A stretch of 64,000 nt of DNA, taken from NCBI GenBank assembly GCA_007449985.2, contig VIIQ02000574.1, forward strand, positions 1,054,001 to 1,118,000, given 5' to 3'. This document shows, in pieces, positions 34,801-46,213 of the stretch. The stretch comes from Desmodesmus armatus. Taxonomy: Eukaryota > Chlorophyta > Chlorophyceae > Sphaeropleales > Scenedesmaceae. The notes below the pieces were generated by a model. That model ran no database searches. It was not told where the DNA came from and saw only the letters and a list, made by a program, of their open reading frames with translations. Position 1 is the stretch's first letter. Each line of letters begins with the position of its first letter. Both the position numbers and the translations under genes were made by a program.

Positions 34801-35261
34801 AGTGATCTGAGTGCCGCAGTGGGATCTTGATAAAAAGCAAGCAAAACCCACAACCCTACAACAGGCCGTCTCACAGCCGAGGTGCAAGTAAAGTGAGCAC
34901 AGTGCACCACAACACAAGTGATCAAGCCTTGAACAGTTCAAACCGTATGTTGGGCCTGGTGCTTCACCTGCGTCAGCTCCAGGAAGACGGCCCCTGCAGG
35001 TTGTTGGTAGGGAGCAGGGCTGCGAGCCAGGGGCTGACGGGGCTGCTGGCCCATCTGTTGCTGCTGCTGGGGTGGTACTTGCTGCATTGGCTGTGGTGGC
35101 TGCTGTTGCGGGTTCCACCCCCCTGACTGCATGGCCTGCACATGCACCCTGCGGGCCCTGGGAGCTGGCGGGCTGCACCATTGGGCTTTACTAGCGGTAT
35201 TATGCACGATTGACCGCTGAGCACGGCCCAGGCTGGAAGAATGCACTCTGCTGGTATGCAT
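31821..35261 (-). CDS. Plastid PRC-barrel domain protein with Gln/Pro-rich tail; one frameshift
   Basis: Five exons fit in phase: 35261-34968, 34537-34343, 34027-33902, 33495-33056 and 32768-31821. The first encodes a basic Ser-rich transit peptide ending RRVHVQA before MQSGGW, then a Gln/Pro-rich linker. Two PRC-barrel modules follow: KQVITRTSGRCLGTISGAWL (module 1) and IGDVVLVHDESGLYEQDL, then GFVNPVGLDVRTRAGEFLGK (module 2), leading into DEFGLPFLPISFFDCYSV. PRC barrels occur in photosynthetic reaction-centre H subunits, in RimM, and in conserved cyanobacterial and plastid proteins of little-known role; this resembles the last group. The C-terminal half is about 300 residues of Q, P, G and A. 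As read it stops at 31958. One extra base near 32231-32235 switches to a frame reading QQPQQ-type sequence, then VNEWMERETRPRIADALADG and a stop at 31821, which looks like the true end. Confidence 0.75.
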
Positions 35262-35657
35262 GCTGATGCTGCTGCTGCGCTGTGAGGGTGATCAGCACCA
35301 GCAGGGCACACAAGCTGTACAGAGCCTCAGATCTGTAATTGAAATGGTGTGGACAGCCTTCAGGTGTGATCAATAATCTCTGATCCGTGAATGGACTCTC
35401 GGACTGAAAGAAGCAACAGCAGTAGCCTGGGTCAAGCCACCCAGGTGTGAGCAGTTACCCTGTGTGATTTTGTAATTGAAAACAGACTTCGCGACCTCTC
35501 ATTCTTGCTTCCATGTCCAAATACACAAAGACCTTGAACCTCGACGGCCGTCGATGAACCGGCCTCACTTCCGCCAGCCACGCTCCAGGACCTCCCTCCT
35601 TTTGCAATATCGGTTGTTACCTGTTGGTGCTCCTTTTGAGCTTAAATATCCTTCAGG
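35262..35657. promoter_or_regulatory. Divergent promoter region, PRC-barrel / P1
   Basis: Start codons of the minus-strand PRC-barrel gene (35261) and the plus-strand ribosomal P1 gene (35658) face away from each other across 396 bases, so both promoters and 5' UTRs must share this interval unless there are upstream non-coding exons. I saw no convincing TATA box. Confidence 0.6.
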
Positions 35658-36955
35658 ATGTCAACCTCCGAGCTTGCCTGCGTCTATGCTGCCCTCATCC
35701 TGAGCGATGACGGGCTTGAGATTACTGTGAGTCGAAGGGACATGTTCATGCATCAAGCCTCGCAGCATATCATGCGGTGTCAAGCTCACCCTGGTGTGTT
35801 TTTGCCCACAGGCTGACAACATCAACACTATTGTCAAGGCAGCAGGCATCACAGTGGAGCCCTACTGGCCCAGCCTGTTTGCCAAGCTCTTCAGCAACAA
35901 GAAGGTTGAGGACCTGATCTGCAACATTGGTGCAGGTGTGTGCCCAGCACAGACTGCAGTTGTAACTGCAGCGGCAGCAGCAACAGCAGCCGACCAGGCA
36001 GCCAGCAGCCTGCAGGCATGAAGGGTTATGAATGAACTCTTGAGTACCAGACGCATCGTCCAGCTGTCCCTAACAGCCATTCACGAAGCTCAGCCCCTTC
36101 ACGCAGCAGCCTGCAGCATGCAGTCTCTTTCTGGCTGTGGCAGATGGTGTATCCTCCCTGCTGGCGAAGGTGGGCCTAGGCTGTGGCAGCCAGCTTGTTG
36201 ACTGACCGTTTCATTTTTCGATGTTGCTGCTGTGTGGCTGCAGGTGGTGGTGGTGCTGCCGCTGCTGCCCCTGCTGCTGGTGGTGCTGCTGCTGGCGGTG
36301 CTGCCCCCGCCGCTGAGGCAAAGAAGGAGGAGCCCTCAGAGGAGGACGAGGTGAGACGGGGGGCGCAGCGACATCTGCCTCTGTCACGGCATGCATATGT
36401 TGGATGCAACCAGCGCATTCACTCACACATCAGCAACATTCAGTACTGTGATTGGGCTAGGGGCAGCATGAGCCAACCACTGGCCTCCTGCACAGCGATT
36501 TTGTGGGCCACCTGGGTGTGCACGCTGAGTGTTATATTCTGCATGGGTTGCATGCAATGCGTGGCATGAGGAGTGGGACAGCCCAGATATGGTGCCAATG
36601 GAAAGGGGATGCTGGCATGCGTCTTGCCAGCAAAGTGTGCCAGATGGCTGCCAGCAAATGAATATGGTAGCCAGGAGGCTGCATGACAGGGGGTCTTGTT
36701 GATTTTGGCAGGCACATACCAACCACATCCACATCCACAACAGTCACAGCCACAAAAGTCACAGCCGGAGTTGCATGGAAATTGCACCATGCACATGCAC
36801 TATCGGACTTGGTGCAGGTGGTCAAATTCACCCATTTGCATCCCTGTGGACCATTGCTTTGAAGCTCATAACTGATGTGTGTTGGCCTTCTGCCTGCTGC
36901 TGTGTCTGTCGTCCTCCTGCTGCTACAGGACATGGGCTTCTCCCTGTTCGACTAA
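35658..36955 (+). CDS. RPLP1: 60S acidic ribosomal protein P1
   Basis: Four exons fit in phase: 35658-35726, 35812-35935, 36244-36350 and 36929-36955, giving 108 residues, the normal P1 length. The N-terminal dimerisation domain reads [20 protein letters not shown] and then [20 protein letters not shown], the standard P1 pattern. A flexible Gly/Ala hinge follows (exon 3), then [10 protein letters not shown] and the universally conserved tail DMGFSLFD. The last exon encodes only that tail. P1 pairs with P2 on P0 to form the ribosomal stalk that recruits translational GTPases in the cytosol; the tail contacts elongation factors. P1 rather than P2 is indicated by the STSELA start and the WPSLFAKLF helix. 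A TGTAA signal lies about 100 bases after the stop. Confidence 0.96.
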
Positions 36956-37057
36956 GCAGCTGCAGCAGTTGGGTGTGTGGCTGGCAATCAGGCCTGCGTG
37001 TCAGCAGGTGCTACTGGCCACAGCAGGGCCTGGCTGGATGGCAGCAGCTAGCTGTCG

Positions 37058-37062
37058 TGTAA
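37058..37062 (+). terminator. TGTAA polyadenylation signal of P1
   Basis: This lies 103 bases downstream of the P1 stop codon, as expected for a highly expressed chlorophyte gene with a short 3' UTR. Confidence 0.7.
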
Positions 37063-37629
37063 CTTTGGCCTGCTGACATTTCGGGATTCCAGGAACAGTC
37101 TGGATGAGGTTTTATCTGGGGGACACCAGGCTTGATTGTTGAGGGTCATGAGGTGCAAGGGCTATCGGGGCCAGTGTCAACTGTCTGTTGAGGCTTGACA
37201 GGGCAGCTCATGGCAGTGATCAGAAAGGGCAAGCTGCAGCAGGTCACCAACGCAAATGGTGTGTCACCAAGATTGGCGGGCTGCTAGGATAGACGTCGTA
37301 CTGCAGTGTGCTCAATGCATGATGCACAGGCAGTTGTGAGCAACGGTCTGGAATTGTGTCAGCCAGCTTTGACGCAGCACTCAGCAAAGTCGGCCGCTTC
37401 ACTCCCAACACATACACTGCCTGCACTCCCTCTGTCTACACACACTTGGTCACAGGTTGCACGCAAATCAGCACGCAGATTGGCTCAGTGGGGGGAACAA
37501 GAGTGGGTGATATCAATGCCAAATTCTACACACACACTGCAGCGCCCAACCAACATCTGGCACTCAATTGACCAGCTCAACACCATAGCAGTCATCCATT
37601 TTTTCCTGACAAGCCACACATGGAACAAC

Positions 37630-38076
37630 TCACGTAACATTCATAATGCGGACACATGCAGCACACCAGCACCCCAAATCAAATGCAACCCCACAGACAA
37701 CAAGCCCGATTGCCAACCAGTCCATGCCCACGCGCAAGGGCCAACACCTCCACACATAGCGGCCCAACAGGGGCAACAGGATGCCCAGGCACATAGCAGC
37801 TGACGCAATGATGTCTGCCTTCAAGCAGCACAGCCCTGGGGTGGGGCTGTCAGCTGGCAGTGTGTGAACTATGGTGATAGTTGTTCCAAACTCCGAACAC
37901 TGCTTGTGCCAGCAATACCAGCAGGCAAGGCAAGACGCATGAAAAAGCCTGCAAACAAGTAGTGTACACACCAGGCCCCTGGAGACTATCAGGGGTGTGG
38001 GGCCCATTACCACAAAGCGTCGAAAAGGCAGTGCAGCCCCAAACACTGCACACCGCCCACCTCGCAGCCGCACCAT
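37630..38076 (-). CDS. Possible small membrane protein, hypothetical
   Basis: An open frame of 148 codons with an ATG at 38076. The C-terminal half is strongly hydrophobic, with two or three candidate membrane spans (ASAAMCLGILLPLLGRYVW and WLAIGLVVCGVAFDLGCW). The N-terminal half is Cys-rich and less convincing. A splice acceptor at about 37843 (CCACCCCAG) could make only the part from GLCCLKADIIASAAM a true last exon of a gene whose other exons I could not find before 38725. No family was recognised. It may be a chance open frame. Confidence 0.3.
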   Translation of the reverse strand: MVRLRGGRCAVFGAALPFRRFVVMGPTPLIVSRGLVCTLLVCRLFHASCLACWYCWHKQCSEFGTTITIVHTLPADSPTPGLCCLKADIIASAAMCLGILLPLLGRYVWRCWPLRVGMDWLAIGLVVCGVAFDLGCWCAACVRIMNVT

Positions 38077-38724
38077 TCCTCAACAAATACAACTGATCAG
38101 CCGGATGCATGAGGCAGGATGTTGCGCATCAGGCTGACAGGCAACAACTGCATCTGCAGCTTTGCACACATACATTGCATACACCAGCAGCCCAAGCTGC
38201 ACACTGGCCTCCCTCCCACGTTACCAGCTGCCTATCTAGGGTGACAAGGCTGTGTGCAGCACAGGTGGGAGTGCCACCTCCCCACTCCCCCTCCTCAGCC
38301 TCACCCTACTAGCCGAAATCATTGCTGGAGGGCCCCACAGGTGGACAAAATTGTGGGTGGCATGAGGCTTCACATACAACACAAGCAAGCTAAGAGCTCA
38401 TGGCAAAACACAGACTCCAACACCAATGTAATGCCTGAGGTTGCCCATGCTCACGACACACAGCCAGCTGGCAGCTGAGGCGTCGCCCCAGCCATCAACA
38501 CCAAGCACTGCTGTGCGGCCAACACCAATTCATCTACGAGGAGGAACAGGGAGTAACAGCTTCACCCCCCCCCACCCCCACTGATGCTGCGGTGGCCCAA
38601 CTGCCAGCAGGCCAATGTGTGGCCAGCTGCTCGCTTGGCTTGCTGACACTGTGACTCACTAGCTGCAGTGAGGCCCTCACAGTCCATGCCAAGGGTTTGG
38701 CTCCCCACGCATGCTGCTGCTGGC

Positions 38725-39442
38725 TCACTGCATCATATCCATGACCCCTAGCTGCAGGTACACATAGTAGTACATCCTGTACATTTGCATGGCTAGCCAG
38801 ATGAACACCACCATAGACACACCGATCATCAGCATGTCGCCAGCATCACCTGCACACACCAGACAGCAACACAGCAATGCGGTGTGCATTAGGTAAGCTT
38901 GCCAATGAAGCTGCACACGATCTGTTGCTGCTAAGAATGCCATGTCTCAACAATATGCATGTCATGTTTGCACTGTCTTGACATCCTATAGCCAGTTGCT
39001 GACGGTGCTAAACACTGTGACAGCATGCCATTCAGAAGCGTTACACACCCTCTTGCTTAGGTGTCAGGAAGTGCACAAAGCTGCCCAGCCGCTGCTGCAT
39101 GTCCCTGGCATGCTCCTGCAGTCAGGGAGCCAACAGGATGCATTGTCAGTTGCACATCTGCCCTGGCAGTGAGTGCTCGAGGGTTGAGCACTGCAAAGGC
39201 TTGACCTAAGCAGTGACAAAAACCCTTGAACGCACCTGCAAGCCCTTTCTTGGTGCCTGTTGAGAGCCCGATCTACTGCTTGGACTACTGCTTGGGCTGA
39301 TGGTGCTGTCAGGTTGGCTGGTGCCCCTGGTTGTTTTGGACGCTTGACACAGTACATTGCGGTGTCTGACACCGGGGAGGGCACAACTCGCCTTGCACGC
39401 TGAGTGATGCAACCTGTGTGCTGTCATCACCTGCTGCTGCAT
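38725..39442 (-). CDS. Small plastid-targeted single-span membrane protein, unknown function
   Basis: Three exons (39442-39236, 39115-39049, 38849-38725) join in phase to give 132 residues. The first 35-40 residues form a typical chloroplast transit peptide: basic, Ser/Ala/His-rich, with no acidic residues before RHNVLCQA. A Ser/Pro-rich linker follows, then a short amphipathic stretch (EHARDMQQRLGSFVHFL), then one hydrophobic span (DMLMIGVSMVVFIWLAM) running into a Tyr/Met-rich end (YRMYYYVYLQLGVMDMMQ). This architecture, a short stromal helix plus one span, is common among small thylakoid or envelope proteins, but I could not match a named one. The in-phase junctions and the transit peptide support it as a real gene. 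The exact start could also be the second Met, five codons in. Confidence 0.65.
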
Positions 39443-40908
39443 TGCGATCAGGCTTTGCTCACAGGAGGCCGATCGAAGAAGGGATCAAGGCATGAAAGAC
39501 AACACTTCTGGTAGCGACTGAGCGTGCTGTAGAGGCGTGCTTACAATAACCGTTCTGCAAAAAACGAGCAGCTGGGACACACACACGGAGAGCACGCGCG
39601 ATCGCTACCAAAGTGCTGTGTTGTTCATTCACTCGTTCCGGTCCTTGATTATGCAAGAATCTCTGGCTGTGTTTGTGTCATGGCGCCGGTAAGGGCCGGC
39701 ATTAGGCCAGGTCTCTGCAGCGTACGTCCAGGCAGTAGACCACTCTGGCAGCATTCTAGCAATATCATAGGTGCCTCGAGCCGCTGAACACTACATCAAA
39801 CCGCACGGCTACGCATCCCAGCCATCCAAGGCTTCGGACTTCTTCCATCTGTCGTTGTGCCTGGAGACGTAGCATCGCTGGGCGTGCAGGTGATCTTAAT
39901 ATCCGGAAACATTATAAATAATTATGCGCCACTGCACGGCCCGCCACAGGCCACCAGGACACAGACCAGCATACACGTCTGTCTTGTCACTTGTGCTGCC
40001 AAGTTGGCCTTATAAACCAGGCAACAGGCTGCTTGGCATCAAACAGCATTGAAAGTTGGGTTTGAATGTTTTGGGAGGCTCCAGCAGCAGTCTCAGTGCC
40101 CATTGCTACCCTGACCAATGCTTGCCAACCAACAACTGCTGCCGTGCTGCAGCAGTCATCTTGTGCTTGTGCTGTAGTTGACCCTACTGCACTATGCGTT
40201 CAACTGGGTTCAAGCACGGTCGTGAATTGCAGTGCTGTGGGCGTCTAAGTTGTAGATCCTGCATGGCTGCCATCTGTGTGCACGTGCAGGCCCTGCTGCC
40301 GGTTCTGGTGCATGCAGCCTCAAGAACAACAGGACAGCAGGCAGTAGCCGTTACAAAAGCATCAAAACCCCGTCAGTGGGGCTGCCCACACAGCACCCCT
40401 GTTCGTCTGAGCATGGGATTCATCATGCTGGGGCAGCACCATTCCACACAGCAACGCCGCCAGCAGCAGCCTCGGGCAGACGTTGCTCAAGGCACTCATG
40501 CATCGACCAGCGGGGAGTGCAGCAGCAGCAGCAGCGGCAAAAGTGCTCAGCTCAGGAATCATTGGCACACAGCAGCCGGGTCACAGGTGAGAGTGCGGGT
40601 GTGGCCTGTGTGCCTGATCCATATCTGTCACATGGGTGGGGTTGGGGCTTCTATGATGCTGTCACTGCCGGCAGTCCAGCCGTGCGATGCACACCGTGGT
40701 GCATGTTGTAGGCGCAGCAGGGTGGCAACTGCAGCATGCTGCATAGCAGCAGCGTCACAACAGCGAGGAGCTTGGCTTGTGTACACAGCAACCGTTGGGG
40801 GCATGCAGCTTTGATCCTGAATATGCTGCTGTGTGTTGGAAATACTGCTCCCTATTGTAGGTGTGTCGGTGGAAGCATGGATGCAGCAGCAGGCGGGGTG
40901 CGTCCAGT
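39443..40908. other. Intergenic, divergent 5' regions
   Basis: This lies between the starts of the minus-strand membrane-protein gene and the plus-strand secreted-protein gene. An AT-rich patch near 39898-39925 and a CTTATAAACC element near 40009 are promoter-like. Exon-like boundaries (CACAG before GTGAGAG at about 40588) hint at non-coding 5' exons of the plus-strand gene. No protein is supported. Confidence 0.4.
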
Positions 40909-43900
40909 ATGGTGCTGCTGGTGCCCCTGCTGCTGGTCTGCTTCAGTGCAGCTGTGACCGCAGCACCCACACAATGCAGGACTGCACCACCAGTATGGTA
41001 AGCACTGGCCATGTGCCTGCCATAGCTTTTGCTCAGTCTGATGGAGCAATCATTGTGGCACACTTCTTCTACAAGCACGCCAGGTGACACGCTACGCTAT
41101 TGTGCATCACATCGTCAGATGCAGGTACCCCAAGTGATCAAGTGCAAAAACAACTCATCAACCATCTGACATGCATCGCACAGCGTTTCTGACAGCAGTT
41201 TTACCGCTGCCTGCTTGTTGTATTCAACTGCAGTCCCTCAAGGTCTGAGGCCTTAGCCAGGAAGCCCATGTTTGACATGGAGTCCCCACAAGGCGTCCAC
41301 TTCAGCCCCCTGCCACAGGGCAAGAAAGCCACACACAGGGTTACCACAGAAGCAGCACGCCAGCCACCAAGCGGCAGCCAATGGGTCCCACGCATGTCTC
41401 GGGAAGCAGCGATGTCTTTGCTGCAGGGCATGAGCTCCCGTAAGGAGCGACTGTTTGCAACGGCCAGCCAGACTGGGGCACAGGACGTACCGCAGCGTGT
41501 TATGCCTACAGCGGACTTGCCGGCGCTGTCAGGAGCCAGTCAGGAAGAAGTGTTCTCGCAGCTGCTGGGGGCCCTGCAGGGTGGCGCACCCAACAGCAGC
41601 ATCGCAGTGGGTGCACCAGCAGCAGGCAGCACACCAGCAGCTCCTGGAAGTGCACAGGTGAGAGGCCTTGGTACTGCTGTGGTGCGGCGGCTGCACTCTG
41701 ATAGTACTGCATGCAGCTAGTGTGGTATGAAGCATGCCGAGAAGGGCCAAGGCAATGCAACAGTACAGAGTGCAACTCCGAGATGTGAGATTTGATCAGC
41801 CCCTGCCTTGCTGCTTAAGGCAGACTCACCTGACAGACCCTGGGCGACCTGACCCCCCTTGGCTGGTACCCTTCAATGGCAGCAGCAGCAGCAGCAGTGC
41901 AGCAGTACACCAGCCGGAGGGTTCAAGCTGTGCAGTACAGAGCTGCTGACAGCACGCACCACCCACCGCAGCACCCACTCAGCTTTCATTGGATCATATC
42001 TGCATGTTTGCTGATCGCAGGTGCCGACCGGGTGCGGGTCTGTCCACGGCTGCGGCACACTGTTCATTGACAACGCCCGACTGCGTCTGGGTGTTGACAC
42101 CCAACGGGGCGGTGCCCTGAGCTACCTGTCGTCTGCTGTGATGCCTCCCGAGTGGGCCAACATCAACCTGATTAACACCTGGGATGCAGGGCGCCTCATC
42201 CAGCAGAGCTACTACGGCTGCTATGACAACACATGCTGGGTGGACAGGCCTTGGTGAGGAGCAGTGTGCAAGCGTTTCTGTTGGTTCAAACCAGTGATTA
42301 ATCTACCGTTTTGAATTATGGTAACAGTCAGGCAATATGTGCTGACAGTCATGAGTGTGGCATCAGGAGGTTTTACTGTACTGCCACGGGCATTCCTGCC
42401 TGCATGCAGGCTGCAGCCTGTCAAGCTGTGTTGTGCTGTCGTTCTGTGCTAGTAGAGGGGAACAACTCACAGCAGGGTACAGTGTGTGTCGATCTGGGGC
42501 TCTTCCAATGATGCTCTGCACAGAGAATGTTCCCTGGCAGCAGCAGCAGCATCTGCTAACGCTGGTACTGCCTCCGCTGCCGGCTGTTGCATGCAGGCGG
42601 TGGAACCCTGTGCAGGGCGGCTCCTGGCAGGACGGTCCTCCCAAGGTGTTGGCCAGCAGCATGGGGGCAGCCAGCGCAACGGTTGCCGCAGTGCCCCGCA
42701 ACTGGGGTGGGCAGCAGCTGCTTGATGATGTGCTCATGATCACTGAGGCAGAGCTGCACCCCAACGTGGTCAAGGTGGGTAACGCTGATAGATACAGCAG
42801 TAAAGCAGCATGATGGCGGACATATACTGCAAAGACTGCCTGCGCTGGTTTTGTCGCAGCAGTCAATGAGCGGTGCGCAAGCATGCTACCCCAACAGTCG
42901 ACAGGACCCGTCCTGACCAAGCCATACCCACTGACAAACATGCCTTCCGCTCACAATGCGTATGTCATGCCCATTGTGCTGCTGCTGCCGCCATCAGGTG
43001 CGCTTCACGATGAAGTACACCGGCAATGCCACCCACCCAGCCGCCCACCAAGAGGTTCCCGCAGTCTTTGCCCACAGGCGCCTCAACGTACTGGCCATGT
43101 ACACCGGGGAGAAACCTTGGACCAACGGCGACCTCACCTTTATTATGCCTGGCCAAGTCGGCGAGTACTACCGGCCCACCGAGCGCTGGGCAGCCTACGT
43201 CGACCAAGCCTCAGGCTTCGGTCTCGGCGTGTACTCCCCAATCGCTAGCCAGCTGGTCGCGTACCGCATCGGTCCTGAGGGCAGTACCGCCCGCAGCGAT
43301 GTCTCCTATATGGCACCTCTGGTGACCGCTGACATACAGCCCAACACGGAGATTTCATACGATGCCTACCTTGCAGTAGGCCGTGTGGATGAGATGCGGG
43401 GCTGGTTCGCGGAGATCGCCGCGCGCGTGCAGCCAACGAATGAAGCCGGCTCCTACAAGCGACCCATCCCTGCTGAGACCGGCGGTCGCACCACAGACTC
43501 TGCCCGCCTGCCGAAGAAGATGTCTCTCCTGATGGACTCGCGTTCAAACCCTGTCAAGGTCACTCCTGGCGGTTGGGATTCTGTCGGCTTTGCTAAGGCG
43601 CTCCCAGTGAGTACCGACATAGCCATCGACAACAGAGCTGCACGCCCTCCCCCGGCCAGTATCAAGCTGACCCCTAAGCCTCAGCGGCCTGGTCAAGCCC
43701 CTGCAGCAGTGAAGCCTTCTGCAGCACCAGCAGCACCCCGCAAGCAGCAGGAAGCAGGTGCCAAGCCCCAGGCCCCAGCACCTCCCCAGGTGATGGCCCC
43801 TGTGGCTAAGCCACCCCCCAATATGCGCCTAGCTGGTGTCGACATTGTGGACCAGGCAGATGCCACAAGGCCCACGGTGCCAGCCAAGTCAGCAGTGGCA

Positions 43901-46213
43901 GCAGCTGCAGCGGCAGCCGCGGCGGCAGCAGCAGCGGCAAGCAAGCCTGCTGCGGCGGCAGCACTGTCTAGTGCCCCTGTCACGCAGCTGCCGCAGCAGC
44001 AGCAGCCAACCGCTGCAGTCACTTTGACAGCTGCAAGCATGCCTGCCACCTCATCTGCAGTGGGTGCCGCCCAGGTCATCCAGCAGCAGCAGCAGCAGCA
44101 AGCTGCTCCAGCCAGCCCCACGGACCTCCTGTCCCGGCCCAGCCTCCGCCACCAGAGCCCCACGGCTGTTGTGGCACAAATGGCAAGTGTTGCCATGGCA
44201 GCGCAGCAGCCCCCAGCAATGCAGCAGCCGTCAGCCGTGCAGCAGCCCCCTGCAGCACAGCAGCCGTCAGCCATGCAGCAGCCCCGTGCAGCACAGCAGC
44301 CTGTGGTGGCACCACAGCCCCCAGCAGTGCAGGCCGATCAAGCCCAGCAGCAGCTGGTGCAGCAGCCTGCCACCACTCCCCAACCTCTAGCACCGCAGCA
44401 GCCAGCACAGGTGCCGCAGGCTGCTGCAGGCCAGGAGCAGCAGCAGCCCCAGCAGTTGCAGCAGCCACAGCAGGCTGCTGCAACCCCCCAGCAGCAGCCC
44501 CAGGCAGCTGGCCCAGCCCTACCCCCAGCTGCTGAGAAGCAGGCAGAGCCAGAGGTGAACAGCAGAGGCCTGTCACGTGTGGACAGGCCATCCGCTGGCC
44601 TGTCAGAGCAAGTAGCCTCCACCAGTGATGACACTCGCGCCAAGGCTGGCGTCCTGCGCCACAGCAGAGACTGGAATGCTGCTGCACAGGCGCTGGCTGG
44701 TGAGGGGTCTTTCGTGCTGGAGGGGCAGCAGCGCAGGCAGGCGGTGGGTCCAATGGCTGAGGGGCGCCAGGAAGCTCCTCTGCGGGAGGCTGAGATGATC
44801 CGCAGCCAGCGGGAGCAAGCAGAGCAGCAGGCAGAGGAAGAGGAGGAGGAGGAGGTTATAGAGGAAATCATAGAGGAGGAGGTGATGGGGCTGTTGGAGG
44901 GGCAGGTGGAGGAAGAGGAGGAGGAGAGGCATGCACAGCAGCAGCAGGACCGCAAAGAGGCAGAGGACAGGAACGCCCGGCAGTCTGTCCACCTGTATAG
45001 CCAGCAGGAGGAAGAGGAGGAGGAGGAGGCGGATGCAATGTTTGGAGAGGGGCAGCAGCAACTGCAGGAAGAGGAGGACATGCGCCCACAGTCCTACAAG
45101 GGGGATGATGAGGGCCCAAGGCCCAACTATGCTGAGGAGGAGGGAGAGGAGGCGGAGGAGGAAGAGGAAGAGAGTGCAGAGGAGGACGAGGACCACAAGC
45201 AGCCTGAGGAAGGGGACAAGAAGAAGAAGGAAGCCAAGTCTTCTCACAAGCACAAGCACAAGGCTCAGCACAAGCACAAACAGGAGCACAAACAGCACTC
45301 CAGCAGCTCCGACTCCCACCAGCACAAGCACAAGCACACCCAGGACAAGAAGCGCGACAGCAGCAAGTACTACGCAGCCCCTCAGGCCACCGCCAGCCCT
45401 GGGGCCCGCCCTCCGACGGCGATCAAGTGGGGCGTCCCCATGGTGAACAGGGACATCCTGCGGCTCATGGTGCCCAAGCTGGTCGCCGCACCAGTACCAC
45501 AGGAATCACAGGATGACGCACATACAGAGGAGGAACACCCCTCCTGGGACATGCGCGACGACACCACGCCAGCAATGGGCAAGTCCCGCCCAGAGCTGCG
45601 TCGCTCAAACGCCTTCCGCTACCGTGATCATCCTGAGGAAGATGCTGACATGCCGTCTGCTGGCATGGGAGAGTCGCAGCACGCTGTCGCCCGGAAACGC
45701 AGCGTGGTAAAGGCCCACAGCACCAGCAGTCAAGCCCGCCGGGCAGCCAAGACCCATGGCGCACAGCACAAGGCGAAGGCGACCGCAGGCAGGGTTGGCA
45801 AGGCTGACTCTCCTGCACGCCTGAGCAGGGATGACAGAATCCGTGCTGAGATAAAGGAGCTGCTGGCCTCCAGCAAGGAGCAGCGTGAGCAGCGTGCGCA
45901 GCGTCACCATGCTGTCAAGCACGAGCACAACGTCAACAAGCAGGAGCACCGCGCAAGCAAGCAGGAGCACATTCGGAAGAAGTACAACGGGCTTGTTCCC
46001 ATGGTAGCTGGCAAGACCATCAGCGTGGGGACAGCAGCCAGCAAGAGCAGCAGCAACAAGCGGCCCATCTGGCGCAACCTGTCAAGTAACTTCTCCAACA
46101 TGCTGCAGAGGGTGGTGGAGGTCACCACTGCAGCACTGCAGCCAAGTGCTGAGCCCGCCAACAAGCTCCCCAAGTGTGGAGAGACAGGCGGTGTCGCCAG
46201 CATATGTGTCTAG
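40909..46213 (+). CDS. Large secreted mosaic protein: beta-rich domain plus long disordered tail
   Basis: Five exons fit in phase: 40909-40997, 41234-41657, 42021-42253, 42597-42774 and 42998-46213, giving 1379 residues. The first encodes a clean signal peptide (MVLLVPLLLVCFSAAVTA). Residues of about 175-470 form an ordered, Trp/Tyr/Gly-rich domain, with LRLGVDTQRGGALSYLS, NLINTWDAGRLIQQSYYG, RWNPVQGGSW, EVPAVFAHRRLNVLAMYTG and GVYSPIASQLVAYRIGP. This resembles uncharacterised beta-sandwich proteins of bacteria, possibly related to carbohydrate enzymes, but I cannot name it. The remaining ~900 residues are low complexity: an Ala run (about 607-629), a Gln/Pro region to 820, acidic blocks, a His/Lys block (about 1080-1115; KHKHK repeats) and a basic end. 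A cell-wall, matrix or vacuolar role is plausible. No membrane anchor is visible at the C-terminus. Confidence 0.75.

Noticed and set aside
44338..45337. Large minus-strand open frames (247 and 244 codons) antisense to the secreted protein
   Set aside because: They consist of poly-Leu, poly-Ser and poly-Cys created by antisense reading of Glu-, Gln- and Ala-coding repeats.
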